A stretch of 64,000 bases of DNA from Neoluteolibacter marinus (GTDB taxonomy: Bacteria > Verrucomicrobiota > Verrucomicrobiia > Verrucomicrobiales > Akkermansiaceae), in assembly GCF_014904755.1 (NCBI RefSeq), contig NZ_JACZFQ010000107.1, forward strand, positions 22,694 through 86,693, in the 5' to 3' direction. Positions within the stretch are counted from its first letter, which is position 1. Every line of letters begins with the position of its first letter. The notes beneath the pieces are model-generated. The model had not been told where the DNA came from, did not search any database, and was given only the letters and a program-made list of their open reading frames with translations. Positions 43,235 through 51,793 of this stretch are shown piece by piece. A program made the position numbers and the translations under genes.

Positions 43235-44215
43235 ATGCGCATCGATTGCCACGTCCACATCGTCGGAACCGGTACCTTCGGAACGGGATGCTGGTACCGG
43301 CCGCGCGGGTTGACCCGGGTAGGCGAACCCTTCCTGGTGCGGGCGGTCGGCCTGACCCGACGTGACCTGCACGGCCCCGACTTCGACCGGATGTATGTCG
43401 ATTGCCTGTTGGAGTCCGTTCGCAACTCCCCCTCCATCGACCGGGCCCTCATCCTCGCCCACGAACTTCCCCACCGCGACGACGGGACGCCTCTGCCCGA
43501 GAGATCGTCCCTCTATGTGCCGAACGACTACGTGCTGCGGCTCGCCAAGGAGCACACCGAGTTCCTCCCCGCCGTCTCGATCCATCCGGCACGGAAGGAT
43601 GCCTTCGATGAATTGGAAAAATGCCTGGCCGGCGGGGCGTCCGCACTGAAGTGCCTGCCAAACGTCCAGGGCATCGATTGGAACGACCGCCGCTACACGG
43701 CTTTCCTCGAACGCATGGCAGAGGCCGGCCTCCCGATCCTCGCCCACACCGGGAGCGAACGGACCATGCCGGTGATGGATGCCAAGCTCGCTTCGCCGCA
43801 GGTGCTTCTCCGGCCTCTGGAAATCGGGGTCACCTGCATCGCCGCCCATGCCGGCACCGGCATGATGTTGCTCGACCCCGACTACCTCCACGTCTTCACC
43901 GACATGGCGGCAAGGTACCCGAACCTCTACGGGGATAATAGCGCACTCGCCGGCATGAGTTTCCGGCTGCGCCCGTCGGCGCTCCGCAAGTTGACCAGTG
44001 CTCCGCTGTGCGACCGCATTCTTCACGGCAGCGACCTGCCCGTTCCATCGAGCGGACTCCTTCCCTGGCTCTTTGGAATGCTTTCCTGGAAGGACTACCG
44101 GGCCTCCGCAACCATCGCTAATCCCTTGGAAAAGGATGCGCGGCTCAAGCGGATGTTAGGTTTCGGGGAATCAACGTTCACGCGGGCGGCATCCGTGCTA
44201 CGCGCAGTGAATTGA
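43235..44215 (+). CDS. Amidohydrolase family metal-dependent hydrolase
   Basis: A 326-residue TIM-barrel hydrolase of the amidohydrolase-2 type. It starts MRIDCHVHIVGTG, where the H-x-H pair binds metal. Further ligands are likely His in AVSIHPARK or ILAHTGSE, His in CIAAHAGTG, and Asp in ILHGSDLPVP. Members include decarboxylases and hydrolases of carboxylic acids and lactones. It lies 52 bp after the acyl-CoA dehydrogenase on the same strand, so it may belong to the same unit, but its substrate is unknown. The last gene before the convergent cassette 2. Confidence 0.78.
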   Translation: MRIDCHVHIVGTGTFGTGCWYRPRGLTRVGEPFLVRAVGLTRRDLHGPDFDRMYVDCLLESVRNSPSIDRALILAHELPHRDDGTPLPERSSLYVPNDYVLRLAKEHTEFLPAVSIHPARKDAFDELEKCLAGGASALKCLPNVQGIDWNDRRYTAFLERMAEAGLPILAHTGSERTMPVMDAKLASPQVLLRPLEIGVTCIAAHAGTGMMLLDPDYLHVFTDMAARYPNLYGDNSALAGMSFRLRPSALRKLTSAPLCDRILHGSDLPVPSSGLLPWLFGMLSWKDYRASATIANPLEKDARLKRMLGFGESTFTRAASVLRAVN

Positions 44216-44223
44216 TTCGATCC

Positions 44224-45684
44224 TCACGGGGGCAAGGTGGCGGCCAGCCGCAGGAACACCCGGCCCGGCGAGAGTGGCAGCGACACGGTGACTTCACCCG
44301 TCTCCGCATTGACCTCCACGCTGGCCCCCGCGGCATGCGTCTGCCAATCGCCTCCTTGGACAGGCCGCGAAATCACCGGGCTCCACTCGAATAGATCCGT
44401 GGATTGCAATAATTCGACCACCGCCCCGTCGCTGACTGCCGGAGTGAATGAATAGTGCAGGCCCGTGCCCTCGCGATGGGCAACAGGCGACGGCGCGCTC
44501 GCGGCGTTGAGAGGATCACCTCCCAACACGAATTCGATCAGATTCCGCAGTCCGTCCCCATCCGGATCCGCATCGGGATCGGCGAGCGGCAATGAAGCTT
44601 CCCCCTCGAACTCCGCCACACGCCAGTCACCGTAGGGTTCATACGCACGATCGACCGCGTTCCCCAGCCAAGGTGCCGCCGCCACCGATGCGGATAAGAG
44701 CACCGGAGGATTCGCAGTGGCATTCGCCGCGGAATCGTAGCTCACGCTCATCCCCTGCAACACGGCTTCGGTCAGCGCCGGATCCGGGCGACGAAGGCGG
44801 AAGTAGTCGACCTGGGAGATCAGGTCGGGTTGACCGGTGACGGGGGGCGCGTAGTTGAAGTGATAGGAACTCTCCAGGCCGGCATTGGAATAGGGACCCG
44901 CGGTCTCCCAATCGGTGTAGGCGGTTAGCCCAACCTGCAGGGTCTCACCGAATTCGGGAAAGGGGTGATCCGGATTCGGGTAGCGGTTCTCGACCACCCA
45001 CTCGCCGTCGGCGCCGTGCTTGCGGAGACACACCACGGTATCCCCCACCCGGACCAGCTGCAGCCAGGCTTCGGTCTCGGCCTGGTCGATCCCGTTCGAG
45101 CTGTAGTAGAGGCGGGAAGAACTGTTCCGGGTCGCCTTGATCTCAAACTGCCGGGTCCCCGGGTTCCCGGCCGAGCCGTAGCTGAGGAAAATGTAGTTCT
45201 CGGTGTTCGGGACATAATCGCTGCCGAAGTCGGCCGGCGGCCAGACCGGATTGGTCGTGTACGGATCCGGTGCCGCCTGCGTGATGTCCCGCGGCCCATG
45301 CACGAAAATGCCGGTCAGGGAAAAGCTCCGGTTCGGCGGCTCCGTCGGGTTGGCCGGATTGTGCCGGCTGAGAACCCGCACCCGGGTCGTGGCGACAAAA
45401 TCGCCCGTCACTTCCTTGAAGAAGAGCAACCCGCGGAGGTGGTTGAACCAGGTGATCGCCCCGGGCACGATATGGAATCGACCCGGCTCAATGGTGTCGA
45501 TGTCCGCCACTTCATAGGACGGGGTGTGCCACCCCTCGACCACACCGAGGTCTTGCCATTCCGGAAACCTCGCGGCGTTGTCGAACTCATCTCCCAGCCA
45601 GCCGATGTCGTCGGCAACCGCAAGGCCCGGGAGCACGATCAGCAACCGGGCGACACGCACGTCCAGGAGGAATGGCACAGTCAT
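44224..45684 (-). CDS. Secreted jelly-roll protein with Asp-rich stalk and C-terminal module
   Basis: A 486-residue exported protein; ATG 45684 gives signal peptide ARLLIVLPGLAVA. About residues 25-300 form a concanavalin-like jelly-roll of the DUF1349 sort: DEFDNAARFPEWQDL, LLFFKEVTGDFVATTRVRV, SLTGIFVHGPRD and TEAWLQLVRVGDTVVC. Then comes DADPDGDGLRNLIEFVLGGD, a calcium-type stalk, and the C-terminal module (VELLQSTDLFEWSPV to RVFLRLAA) also seen in three other secreted proteins of the window. It is 57 bp downstream of cassette 2 on the same strand and may be its fourth gene. A glycan-binding role is likely. Confidence 0.7.
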   Translation of the reverse strand: MTVPFLLDVRVARLLIVLPGLAVADDIGWLGDEFDNAARFPEWQDLGVVEGWHTPSYEVADIDTIEPGRFHIVPGAITWFNHLRGLLFFKEVTGDFVATTRVRVLSRHNPANPTEPPNRSFSLTGIFVHGPRDITQAAPDPYTTNPVWPPADFGSDYVPNTENYIFLSYGSAGNPGTRQFEIKATRNSSSRLYYSSNGIDQAETEAWLQLVRVGDTVVCLRKHGADGEWVVENRYPNPDHPFPEFGETLQVGLTAYTDWETAGPYSNAGLESSYHFNYAPPVTGQPDLISQVDYFRLRRPDPALTEAVLQGMSVSYDSAANATANPPVLLSASVAAAPWLGNAVDRAYEPYGDWRVAEFEGEASLPLADPDADPDGDGLRNLIEFVLGGDPLNAASAPSPVAHREGTGLHYSFTPAVSDGAVVELLQSTDLFEWSPVISRPVQGGDWQTHAAGASVEVNAETGEVTVSLPLSPGRVFLRLAATLPP

Positions 45685-45741
45685 CGGCGGGCCATCGTCC
45701 GGGATCAACGGGTCGACTTCAAGCGACGATCCACCACGTGC

Positions 45742-46908
45742 TCATTCCGCACCTGCGAACATCCCCCGGACTTGAAGCGTGCGGTCGAGTTCGAAACTGA
45801 GGTGGTCCACCCGCTCCGGCTTGCGGTCGTTGAAGGGCGTGGTCGTCAGGATCTCAATGGTGTAAGTCCCGTCCCCGTCGAAATGTTCCTCCCCCATCAC
45901 CAGGGGGACCACCGCGTTCTGGGGGGCGTAGGTATTGAACGAGACCACCGATGAAGCGATCACCCGGCCGACTCGGCCCAGCTCGGCGTCCCCCTTGTAA
46001 ATCTGCGCGTAGGTCACACTGTCGGGATACAGGTCGCCCAGGACGACACGCGCCCCGCCGGGAATGCCGGTGTAACGCTTGTCCGCCACGATCTCCTCGA
46101 AGGAGGCATCACAGACCGGCCAGATCTGGATGGTCGCGGAGCCGATGCTCACCTGACGCCCCGACGAATCCAGTGCCACCCGCGCGGTGAAGGTCTCCTC
46201 ACCGATCGCCTTGGTGGGACGTGCCGCCGGCAACATGGCAAAGATCTCCGGATCGTTGAAATCGCCGTTGCGGCGGAACCGGATGGACTCTTCATAGCTC
46301 CCCTGCCCGGCACCATTGGGATAGGGCACATGCAGGTCGGGATGGTAGAGCTTGAAAGCCCGATCGAGATCCACGGCCGAGATTCCGCCCTGAGGATCGG
46401 CGGGATCCGCAAGGCCACGGATACCGATCGACAGGGCGAACAGCTGGTCGGCGCGGGTGCGAGCCGGCCGGTAGGAATCCACGGAACTCAAGGTGACCAC
46501 CGTTCGCGGCAGGTGGGTGCCGACGGTCTTCTCGTCGATCAATCTCGGCAGTTCCTGGTCATCATCGGGACTTCCCAAGTAGAGATCGACGTCGATCCCC
46601 AACAAATCCAAGTCGACCAGATGGGAGTCCAGCGAAACATTCGCGTGCACGTCTGATCCGGCGTTCAGGTCGAGGAGACTCCAAGGGCTGTAGTTCTCGT
46701 TCTCAAACGCGTAGAGCTGGAACACGGCGCCATCACCCTCCAGGGGCTTGGATATGACACTGCCGCTCGTCCCCGAAACCGGGATGTCGTAGACGATGGT
46801 CTTGCCATCGATCAGTTGGATCTGCCGGATGAAATCAACCGCTTCGACGGGAGTTGCCGCCGCCGCGACCATCGCGAACAGGGGTATCAAGAGTTCAGCA
46901 CGTTTCAT
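45742..46908 (-). CDS. Secreted cassette-2 protein, FIRQ family (paralogue of 23991)
   Basis: A 388-residue exported protein from ATG 46908 with signal peptide LLIPLFAMVAAAATPVEA. It shares ordered blocks with the protein at 23991: FIRQIQL, RTRADQLFALSIGIRGL, IQIWPVCDA, GDLYPDSVTYAQIYKG and LSFELDRTLQVRG at the end. It is about 40 residues longer, the extra being near the N-terminus (LDLLGIDVDLYLGSPDDD). No known family. Its ATG overlaps the preceding stop by 4 bp, as in cassette 1. Confidence 0.7.
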   Translation of the reverse strand: MKRAELLIPLFAMVAAAATPVEAVDFIRQIQLIDGKTIVYDIPVSGTSGSVISKPLEGDGAVFQLYAFENENYSPWSLLDLNAGSDVHANVSLDSHLVDLDLLGIDVDLYLGSPDDDQELPRLIDEKTVGTHLPRTVVTLSSVDSYRPARTRADQLFALSIGIRGLADPADPQGGISAVDLDRAFKLYHPDLHVPYPNGAGQGSYEESIRFRRNGDFNDPEIFAMLPAARPTKAIGEETFTARVALDSSGRQVSIGSATIQIWPVCDASFEEIVADKRYTGIPGGARVVLGDLYPDSVTYAQIYKGDAELGRVGRVIASSVVSFNTYAPQNAVVPLVMGEEHFDGDGTYTIEILTTTPFNDRKPERVDHLSFELDRTLQVRGMFAGAE

Positions 46909-47453
46909 GGTTTCTGGGGGGAGTTGGAATTTGAGGGGAGAACGGAAACGGGGTTCGCGGCGATGGTTGCAATCACCAACTTGCCGTGGACGGCAAAGGC
47001 TTCCCGCTCCCCGTCCGGGATCGGGACTTCTCCTCTGACCTGCGCCGGGGAGACCTCGTGAAGGGCAATCCAATTCCGGTTGGCTGCCACGAACTCGGCA
47101 AGAGGAACGATGCGTCCGTCGGGGGCAGACAGCAGTCGGGATGACCATTGATCGGGACAAAACAACACGGCGCCCTTTGGCAATACCGTTGAGGTCGAGC
47201 CATTCCCGATGAACTGCGAGAGCTCGAGGAATCCAAAACCGGTGTTGCGGCGGGCGACCACCTTGAGCGCCCGGGTCCCCCGTTCCGTCCGGCGGGCCAG
47301 CAGCGATTCGTCGTCGGACACATCCCGGACCGGTGCGGTCAAGCGGCTTGGCAGGACCTCCATCCCGATGCCGCCTTTGCGGACTTCATCCGCCAGGACA
47401 GAACAGACCGGCAAACCGCACAGCGCCACCACGATCCATGGATTCGCCTTCAT
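46905..47453 (-). CDS. Secreted cassette-2 protein, paralogue of 25031
   Basis: A 182-residue exported protein from ATG 47453 with signal peptide IVVALCGLPVCSVLA. The C-terminal half parallels the cassette 1 protein: VPLAEFVAANRNWIALHEV, then GKLVIATIAANPVSVLP. The N-terminal half is unique. It is flanked by 4-bp ATGA overlaps on both sides, which ties all three genes into one translationally coupled operon. Function unknown. Confidence 0.7.
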   Translation of the reverse strand: MKANPWIVVALCGLPVCSVLADEVRKGGIGMEVLPSRLTAPVRDVSDDESLLARRTERGTRALKVVARRNTGFGFLELSQFIGNGSTSTVLPKGAVLFCPDQWSSRLLSAPDGRIVPLAEFVAANRNWIALHEVSPAQVRGEVPIPDGEREAFAVHGKLVIATIAANPVSVLPSNSNSPQKP

Positions 47454-48322
47454 GGTGCCTTCCGGATCTTGATCCAACCGTCTCCCTGGGAGCCGCTGAG
47501 ATCGATGGTTACCGCGAGGAGATCGGGAGCCGGCAAGTCCGGCACATCGACAAAACCTGTTGCCCCACCACCCGAGCTGCCGGGCGGGGTACCGAAAACG
47601 GTCAGGTCCGCATCTCCCAGATCGAGCCCCAGAAACGGAGGACGATATACCGGCGTCTGCTCCTCACGGTCGATGTGGAACCCGACGACCACCGATCTCC
47701 CGTAGAGCACGGACGCTTCGGCAATCGAGAGATTCCCCGTCATCACGGGTGGCGCGAGGTGGCACTCGCCCAGCACATGGAAGCTTCCGCTTGGATTCAG
47801 GTTGTAATACGGTGGACTTAGTAGGCCTGGCGCGAGTCCCGCCAGCAAGCTCGACCCGCAAAGATGGAAGGTCAGGTTCACGGCAGCCGGGTGCCGGGGA
47901 TCGCACAGGGTCCAATTCTCCCCATATCGAACCGTCGGCCCGACGGCGTCTCCAGGCGATCCACCTTTGACCGACAGATACTCGGGATAGATCCGGGTCA
48001 GGCCGGTTTGTAGACCAACGCCGGCGGTCGACTCCACCGCGGTCCCGGTTGACAGCAGGCCGAGCAGTTTCTGCCTGAATCCGCCATCGACGACCTGGGC
48101 ATTCGCGGCGCGATCCCCGAGGGTGAGTTGCCCGGCCACGCCGAACACATCATAGCGATAGGGAGTTCCGAGTGAGACGCCCAAGGACCGGGTATTCTCG
48201 GTGAGGTTGACCGCCCCGGACATGCCGGGAGCCCAACATGACACCTGGGCACTGGCGACGGACCCAAGCAGGGGGAGCACGATTCCAAACGGGATCGTAC
48301 GGAAAGAATTCCGCAAATTCAT
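47450..48322 (-). CDS. Secreted cassette-2 protein, first gene of the operon
   Basis: A 290-residue exported protein from ATG 48322 with signal peptide IPFGIVLPLLGSVASA. Mature sequence is beta-rich with Gly/Ser/Asn (GVAGQLTLGDRAANAQVV, AVNLTFHLCGSSLLAG, YRPPFLGLDLGDADLTVFG). No family recognised, and no clear similarity to the first protein of cassette 1, although the bases around the ATG (TACAACCAGCCATGAA) are the same. Its stop overlaps the next start (ATGA). Confidence 0.65.
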   Translation of the reverse strand: MNLRNSFRTIPFGIVLPLLGSVASAQVSCWAPGMSGAVNLTENTRSLGVSLGTPYRYDVFGVAGQLTLGDRAANAQVVDGGFRQKLLGLLSTGTAVESTAGVGLQTGLTRIYPEYLSVKGGSPGDAVGPTVRYGENWTLCDPRHPAAVNLTFHLCGSSLLAGLAPGLLSPPYYNLNPSGSFHVLGECHLAPPVMTGNLSIAEASVLYGRSVVVGFHIDREEQTPVYRPPFLGLDLGDADLTVFGTPPGSSGGGATGFVDVPDLPAPDLLAVTIDLSGSQGDGWIKIRKAP

Positions 48323-48333
48323 GGCTGGTTGTA
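48318..48333 (-). promoter_or_regulatory. Shared cassette leader around the start codon, copy 2
   Basis: Identical to the copy at 26508-26523: TACAACCAGCCATGAA on the minus strand, including the ATG at 48322. The bases around it differ, as do the encoded proteins, so the match is not simply a recent duplication of the whole gene. Confidence 0.6.
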
Positions 48334-48611
48334 GGGGGTGAACAGGAAGCTGGGCACTCACACACAGGGGACGCTGCGAGTGTCAGCGGGAGGCAACTCC
48401 GCGACCCGGGACCGGCCCGGGACTGGTGAACGGAGTTCGGTAGCTATTGGCTTACAATCAGGCATTCAACAGTGTCGGCGATTCCTGATCAATCACCACA
48501 CTGTACCAAATGCTTATTCCGCCATAACCACGGCGAGATCCTGTGGATCAGCACCCAGCATCGATCCATGGCGAAGCCGACACTCACCGGCTGAGGGCCT
48601 CACCCGCCCCT
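48323..48611. other. Intergenic region upstream of cassette 2, no gene seen
   Basis: About 290 bp between the first cassette 2 gene and the end of truA. It must carry the cassette 2 promoter on the minus strand. A weak TTGAAT plus 17 bp plus TAGCTA arrangement was seen near 48450-48475 but the -10 is poor. No hairpin like that at 26594 is present. Confidence 0.4.
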
Positions 48612-49370
48612 CTACCGGTAGGCCACCGATTCCAGGAACAAGCCATCCGACGGCGCGCAGTGCGGGCTTTTCCCCAACGGGAGACCGGGGGACTGGTTGA
48701 GATAGGCCGCCACCTGATCCACGCGAATCCTCCCCTGCGCCGCTTGGATCGCGGCTCCGGTCATCAGCCGTACCATTTTGTAGAGGAAGCCCTCGCCGGT
48801 GTATCGGATCCGCCATCCCCACTCGATCGGCTCCAACGAGACTTCGGTGATATTTCTCACATAGCTGGTCTCTTCGGTCTCGTAGCCACGCCTCGCCCCG
48901 AAGGCCTCGAAGTCGTGGCGGCCGCGGAACAGGTTCAAGGCGTCTTCAAGGGTGTAGGGATCCAGCTGGCGCGGCAAATGCCATGCCCTCCCCGCCCGGA
49001 AGGGAGTCAACACCGGCTCGGTGGAAATGTCGTAGCGGTAGGTTTTCCCCGTCGCCGAGTAGCGCGAATGGAAGTCGGACGCGACTTCTTCGCAGCTCAT
49101 CACCCGGATCGACGGGGGCAGCTTGGTATTCAGCGCCGGCACCCAGTTGAAGGGATTCATCGTGAGGTCATCGGGAGCATCGAAATGCGCCACTTGGGCC
49201 AGGGCGTGGACGCCGGCGTCGGTGCGTCCGGAACCGTGCAGCCGCAGCGGGCGCTTGGCCGTCTCGGCAATCGCTTTCTCCATCAAGTCCTGGACGGTGT
49301 TGCCGCCGGACTGCGACTGCCAGCCGCCGATCGCGGTTCCCTCGTAAGCGATAATCAATTTCAAGCGCAC
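48612..49370 (-). CDS. truA: tRNA pseudouridine(38-40) synthase
   Basis: A 252-residue enzyme that isomerises uridines 38-40 in the anticodon arm of tRNAs. GTG 49370 is chosen because the family begins RLKLIIAYEGTAIGGWQ; an upstream GTG at 49397 adds nine residues. The catalytic Asp51 lies in GSGRTDAGVHALAQVAHF. FHSRYSATGKTYRY and FLYKMVRLMTGA complete the signature. It stands 54 bp downstream of the beta-helix gene on the same strand. Confidence 0.93.
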   Translation of the reverse strand: MRLKLIIAYEGTAIGGWQSQSGGNTVQDLMEKAIAETAKRPLRLHGSGRTDAGVHALAQVAHFDAPDDLTMNPFNWVPALNTKLPPSIRVMSCEEVASDFHSRYSATGKTYRYDISTEPVLTPFRAGRAWHLPRQLDPYTLEDALNLFRGRHDFEAFGARRGYETEETSYVRNITEVSLEPIEWGWRIRYTGEGFLYKMVRLMTGAAIQAAQGRIRVDQVAAYLNQSPGLPLGKSPHCAPSDGLFLESVAYR

Positions 49371-49424
49371 CGCCGCAGCCTGCCTGCTGGGAGGCACCGG
49401 TCAATCGCAGGGTCAGGATCGCCA

Positions 49425-51329
49425 TTAAGGCACCTCCACCCGCGCCCGGTAGAACTTGCGACCCGGGACTTCTGCCGGATCCCCGAGGAGCAGGTTCGCG
49501 CCGGTGCCGGGGACGGGACCGGCCAGCACCTGCCAGCCATCCGTCCGACCGAGATCACCGGACGCCTCGAGTGTGTAGAGCCGGCCGGGCGATGAATCGT
49601 TCACCTCAACCGCCACCGAGCCCCCTGTTTCCACGGCGAGAAGGGCCCGGAAAAACGACGCCGCGCTCAATGGATCCGTATCGGCCGCATATTCGTCGGC
49701 ATTGATCCGGCCATCGCCATCCGGGTCCTGACCCGATCCCGACACCGCGGGATCCGCCCTTTCCTGGGCATTGAAGTGCGATTCGAACCAAGTGGCGTAG
49801 CGGATTCCCGGTGATTCCACCGATCCAATATCGGGAATCACCGTTCCGTCTTCATCGCCATCCACACGGTCCTCGCCAAGTTGATCCGCCGCCGGAGCGC
49901 TGGCTGTATCTCCAGCGTCGATGGCCGGACTGGCGGACAACAGCGGCAGATGGGCATTGCCCGCGGTCCCGTCGTCGGACAACAAGCCGAGTTGCGGATT
50001 CGCCACCAGGTCCGCGGCCGCTCCCGCTTGAGGCGTCTTGTTCGCCCCCGAGTCATCCTCGAAGAGATTGTTGCCCAGCGACAGCATGGCTCCCGGGCTC
50101 GCGGGCGACAGGTCGGTGAAACAACGGCCCACGATGCTGTTGCGGATCTCGATCCGCGTCGCCCTGGTCGATACGTTGCCGATATCCCCGGCTTCAAGCC
50201 CCGCCCCGCCCATCCACGACTGGTTGCCATAGAGCGTGCAACTCTCGATCACCAGCGTCAGCCCGGACCCGGTGTCTTCCGAGCTCCGGATCCCCCCGCT
50301 CCCCCATCCTTGCCGATCGGTCGAGTTGGCGGTATTGCCCGAAATCGTGGAGCCCGTCAGGGTCGCCTCGCCGTCGTTGTCGATCCCTCCTCCGTTCACC
50401 GCGCTGTTGCCGATGAATGCGCTGTCCGTGACCGACAAGAAGCCGCCGTCGTTGTGATTGTCGTTCTCGATGCCCCCGCCGTCGTCGCCCGAACTGTTGT
50501 CGCGGATCGTCGAACGAAGGATCTCGACCCGCCCCTCATAGTTCTCGATGCCCCCGCCATCGTCACTCGCGCTGTTGTCGCGGACGATGCTGTCGGTGAC
50601 TTTCAAGGCGACGCTCCCCGTGCCGTCACGAAAGTAGATGCCACCGCCCTGGGCGGAAGTGCCGGAGCTGACGTGATTGTCTCCAACCGTTGAGCCGGTC
50701 AGTTCCACCGCACTGTCGAGCGCATGAATGCCTCCCCCCCTCAGCGCGGTGCTGGAGAGAATCATGGAATCGATCACCGCCAGGGTGCCGCCGGACATCG
50801 AGATTCCACCGCCGTTCTGGTCTGCATGACCACCTCTCACCACCACCCGCGTCAGTGCGAGCGAACTGCTCCCCCCGTCGATGCATCCCCCCGAGTTGTC
50901 GTCTCCATTCTGGATGGTCACGTCGAGGATCGCGACCTCATGGACACCGTTGACATCGAACACCCTCGCCAGCCCCAGGCCGTCGATGACCGTGGTGGCG
51001 GATCCTGCCCCTTGGATCGTCAGGTCGTCATTGATGTCGAGATCTCCCCCGACGCCATTGTCATCGGAGAGCGAGTCCTCGATCACATAGGTCCCGGCTT
51101 CCAGGACCAGCACATCCGGACCCGGACTGGCGTTGGCCTGGTTGATTGCCTGGCGGAGGTTTACCGCACTTCCGCCCGGCCCAGGAGCTACCGGAAAAAC
51201 CGCTGCATCGACCCGGAAAGGAATGGCAGGCATCGATAGCGCGAACATCACGACTCCGGAGCGGGCGGCACGTGGCAGGGCTCGGAGGGATGGGCTCTCA
51301 GTGGGGGGAAGCCGGAGCAACTTCTTCAT
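49425..51329 (-). CDS. Secreted right-handed beta-helix protein (choice-of-anchor Q type)
   Basis: A 634-residue exported protein from ATG 51329; the signal peptide ends near PAIPFRVDA. It has many parallel beta-helix rungs of the type GGGI-x-N/M with N-S-A-x-x-D/N-GGGI-x-N (about 150-390). Just after comes the choice-of-anchor Q motif (NNLFEDDSG to LVANPQLGLLSDDG, then ASPAIDAGD). An Asp-rich stalk (DPDGDGRINADEY) and the C-terminal module (RLYTLEASGDLGR to FYRARVEVP) follow. Such proteins are surface adhesins or polysaccharide-acting enzymes. No catalytic site is evident. Confidence 0.8.
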   Translation of the reverse strand: MKKLLRLPPTESPSLRALPRAARSGVVMFALSMPAIPFRVDAAVFPVAPGPGGSAVNLRQAINQANASPGPDVLVLEAGTYVIEDSLSDDNGVGGDLDINDDLTIQGAGSATTVIDGLGLARVFDVNGVHEVAILDVTIQNGDDNSGGCIDGGSSSLALTRVVVRGGHADQNGGGISMSGGTLAVIDSMILSSTALRGGGIHALDSAVELTGSTVGDNHVSSGTSAQGGGIYFRDGTGSVALKVTDSIVRDNSASDDGGGIENYEGRVEILRSTIRDNSSGDDGGGIENDNHNDGGFLSVTDSAFIGNSAVNGGGIDNDGEATLTGSTISGNTANSTDRQGWGSGGIRSSEDTGSGLTLVIESCTLYGNQSWMGGAGLEAGDIGNVSTRATRIEIRNSIVGRCFTDLSPASPGAMLSLGNNLFEDDSGANKTPQAGAAADLVANPQLGLLSDDGTAGNAHLPLLSASPAIDAGDTASAPAADQLGEDRVDGDEDGTVIPDIGSVESPGIRYATWFESHFNAQERADPAVSGSGQDPDGDGRINADEYAADTDPLSAASFFRALLAVETGGSVAVEVNDSSPGRLYTLEASGDLGRTDGWQVLAGPVPGTGANLLLGDPAEVPGRKFYRARVEVP

Positions 51330-51793
51330 ATTCCTCGAACTAGAGAATCCACTGGCACCACGAAGTCGAGCCCGGACGGCCAAGCCATCCCGAATCAAGG
51401 GTCCGATTTTCTGCATCAATCACCGTGCAACGCAGCCGACCGTCCCCTTCCCGCCCACTCTACTCAGGCAGGGCAATGGTCCGACCGGCTGGCGCCCCAT
51501 CGTTCCGGCTATATGCGGCTCGTGTCCATCGCATTGCAGATCCACTAGAAACAGCCGACACGCGGTCGGTCGACCTTCCTCGATTGGACTTTGATGGGAG
51601 TCCAGCTCCACTCTTGGGATTGCTACTAGAGCCTTACGCCCCGAATAAATTGAGCTCAACCAAGTCAAAGCAGGGCACCCGCGGCAAGCGACCTTGTCGA
51701 ACTTCCGATTTGGTGATCCCATCCAGTCACGAGGATAGACAACGCTGCCACGGATCGCCGAACCTCTTGTTTTCTGACGTCGGGAAGAAAAAA
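51330..51793. other. Intergenic region between divergent genes, no gene seen
   Basis: About 460 bp separating the beta-helix gene from the protease lipoprotein. The plus frame of the protease is open back to 51425, but its translation there has no conserved look and would hide the lipobox. It must hold both promoters; no strong -35/-10 pair was found. Confidence 0.45.

Noticed and set aside
48450..48475. Promoter for cassette 2 (TTGAAT, 17 bp, TAGCTA)
   Set aside because: The -10 agrees poorly with the consensus, so it was not listed as a feature.
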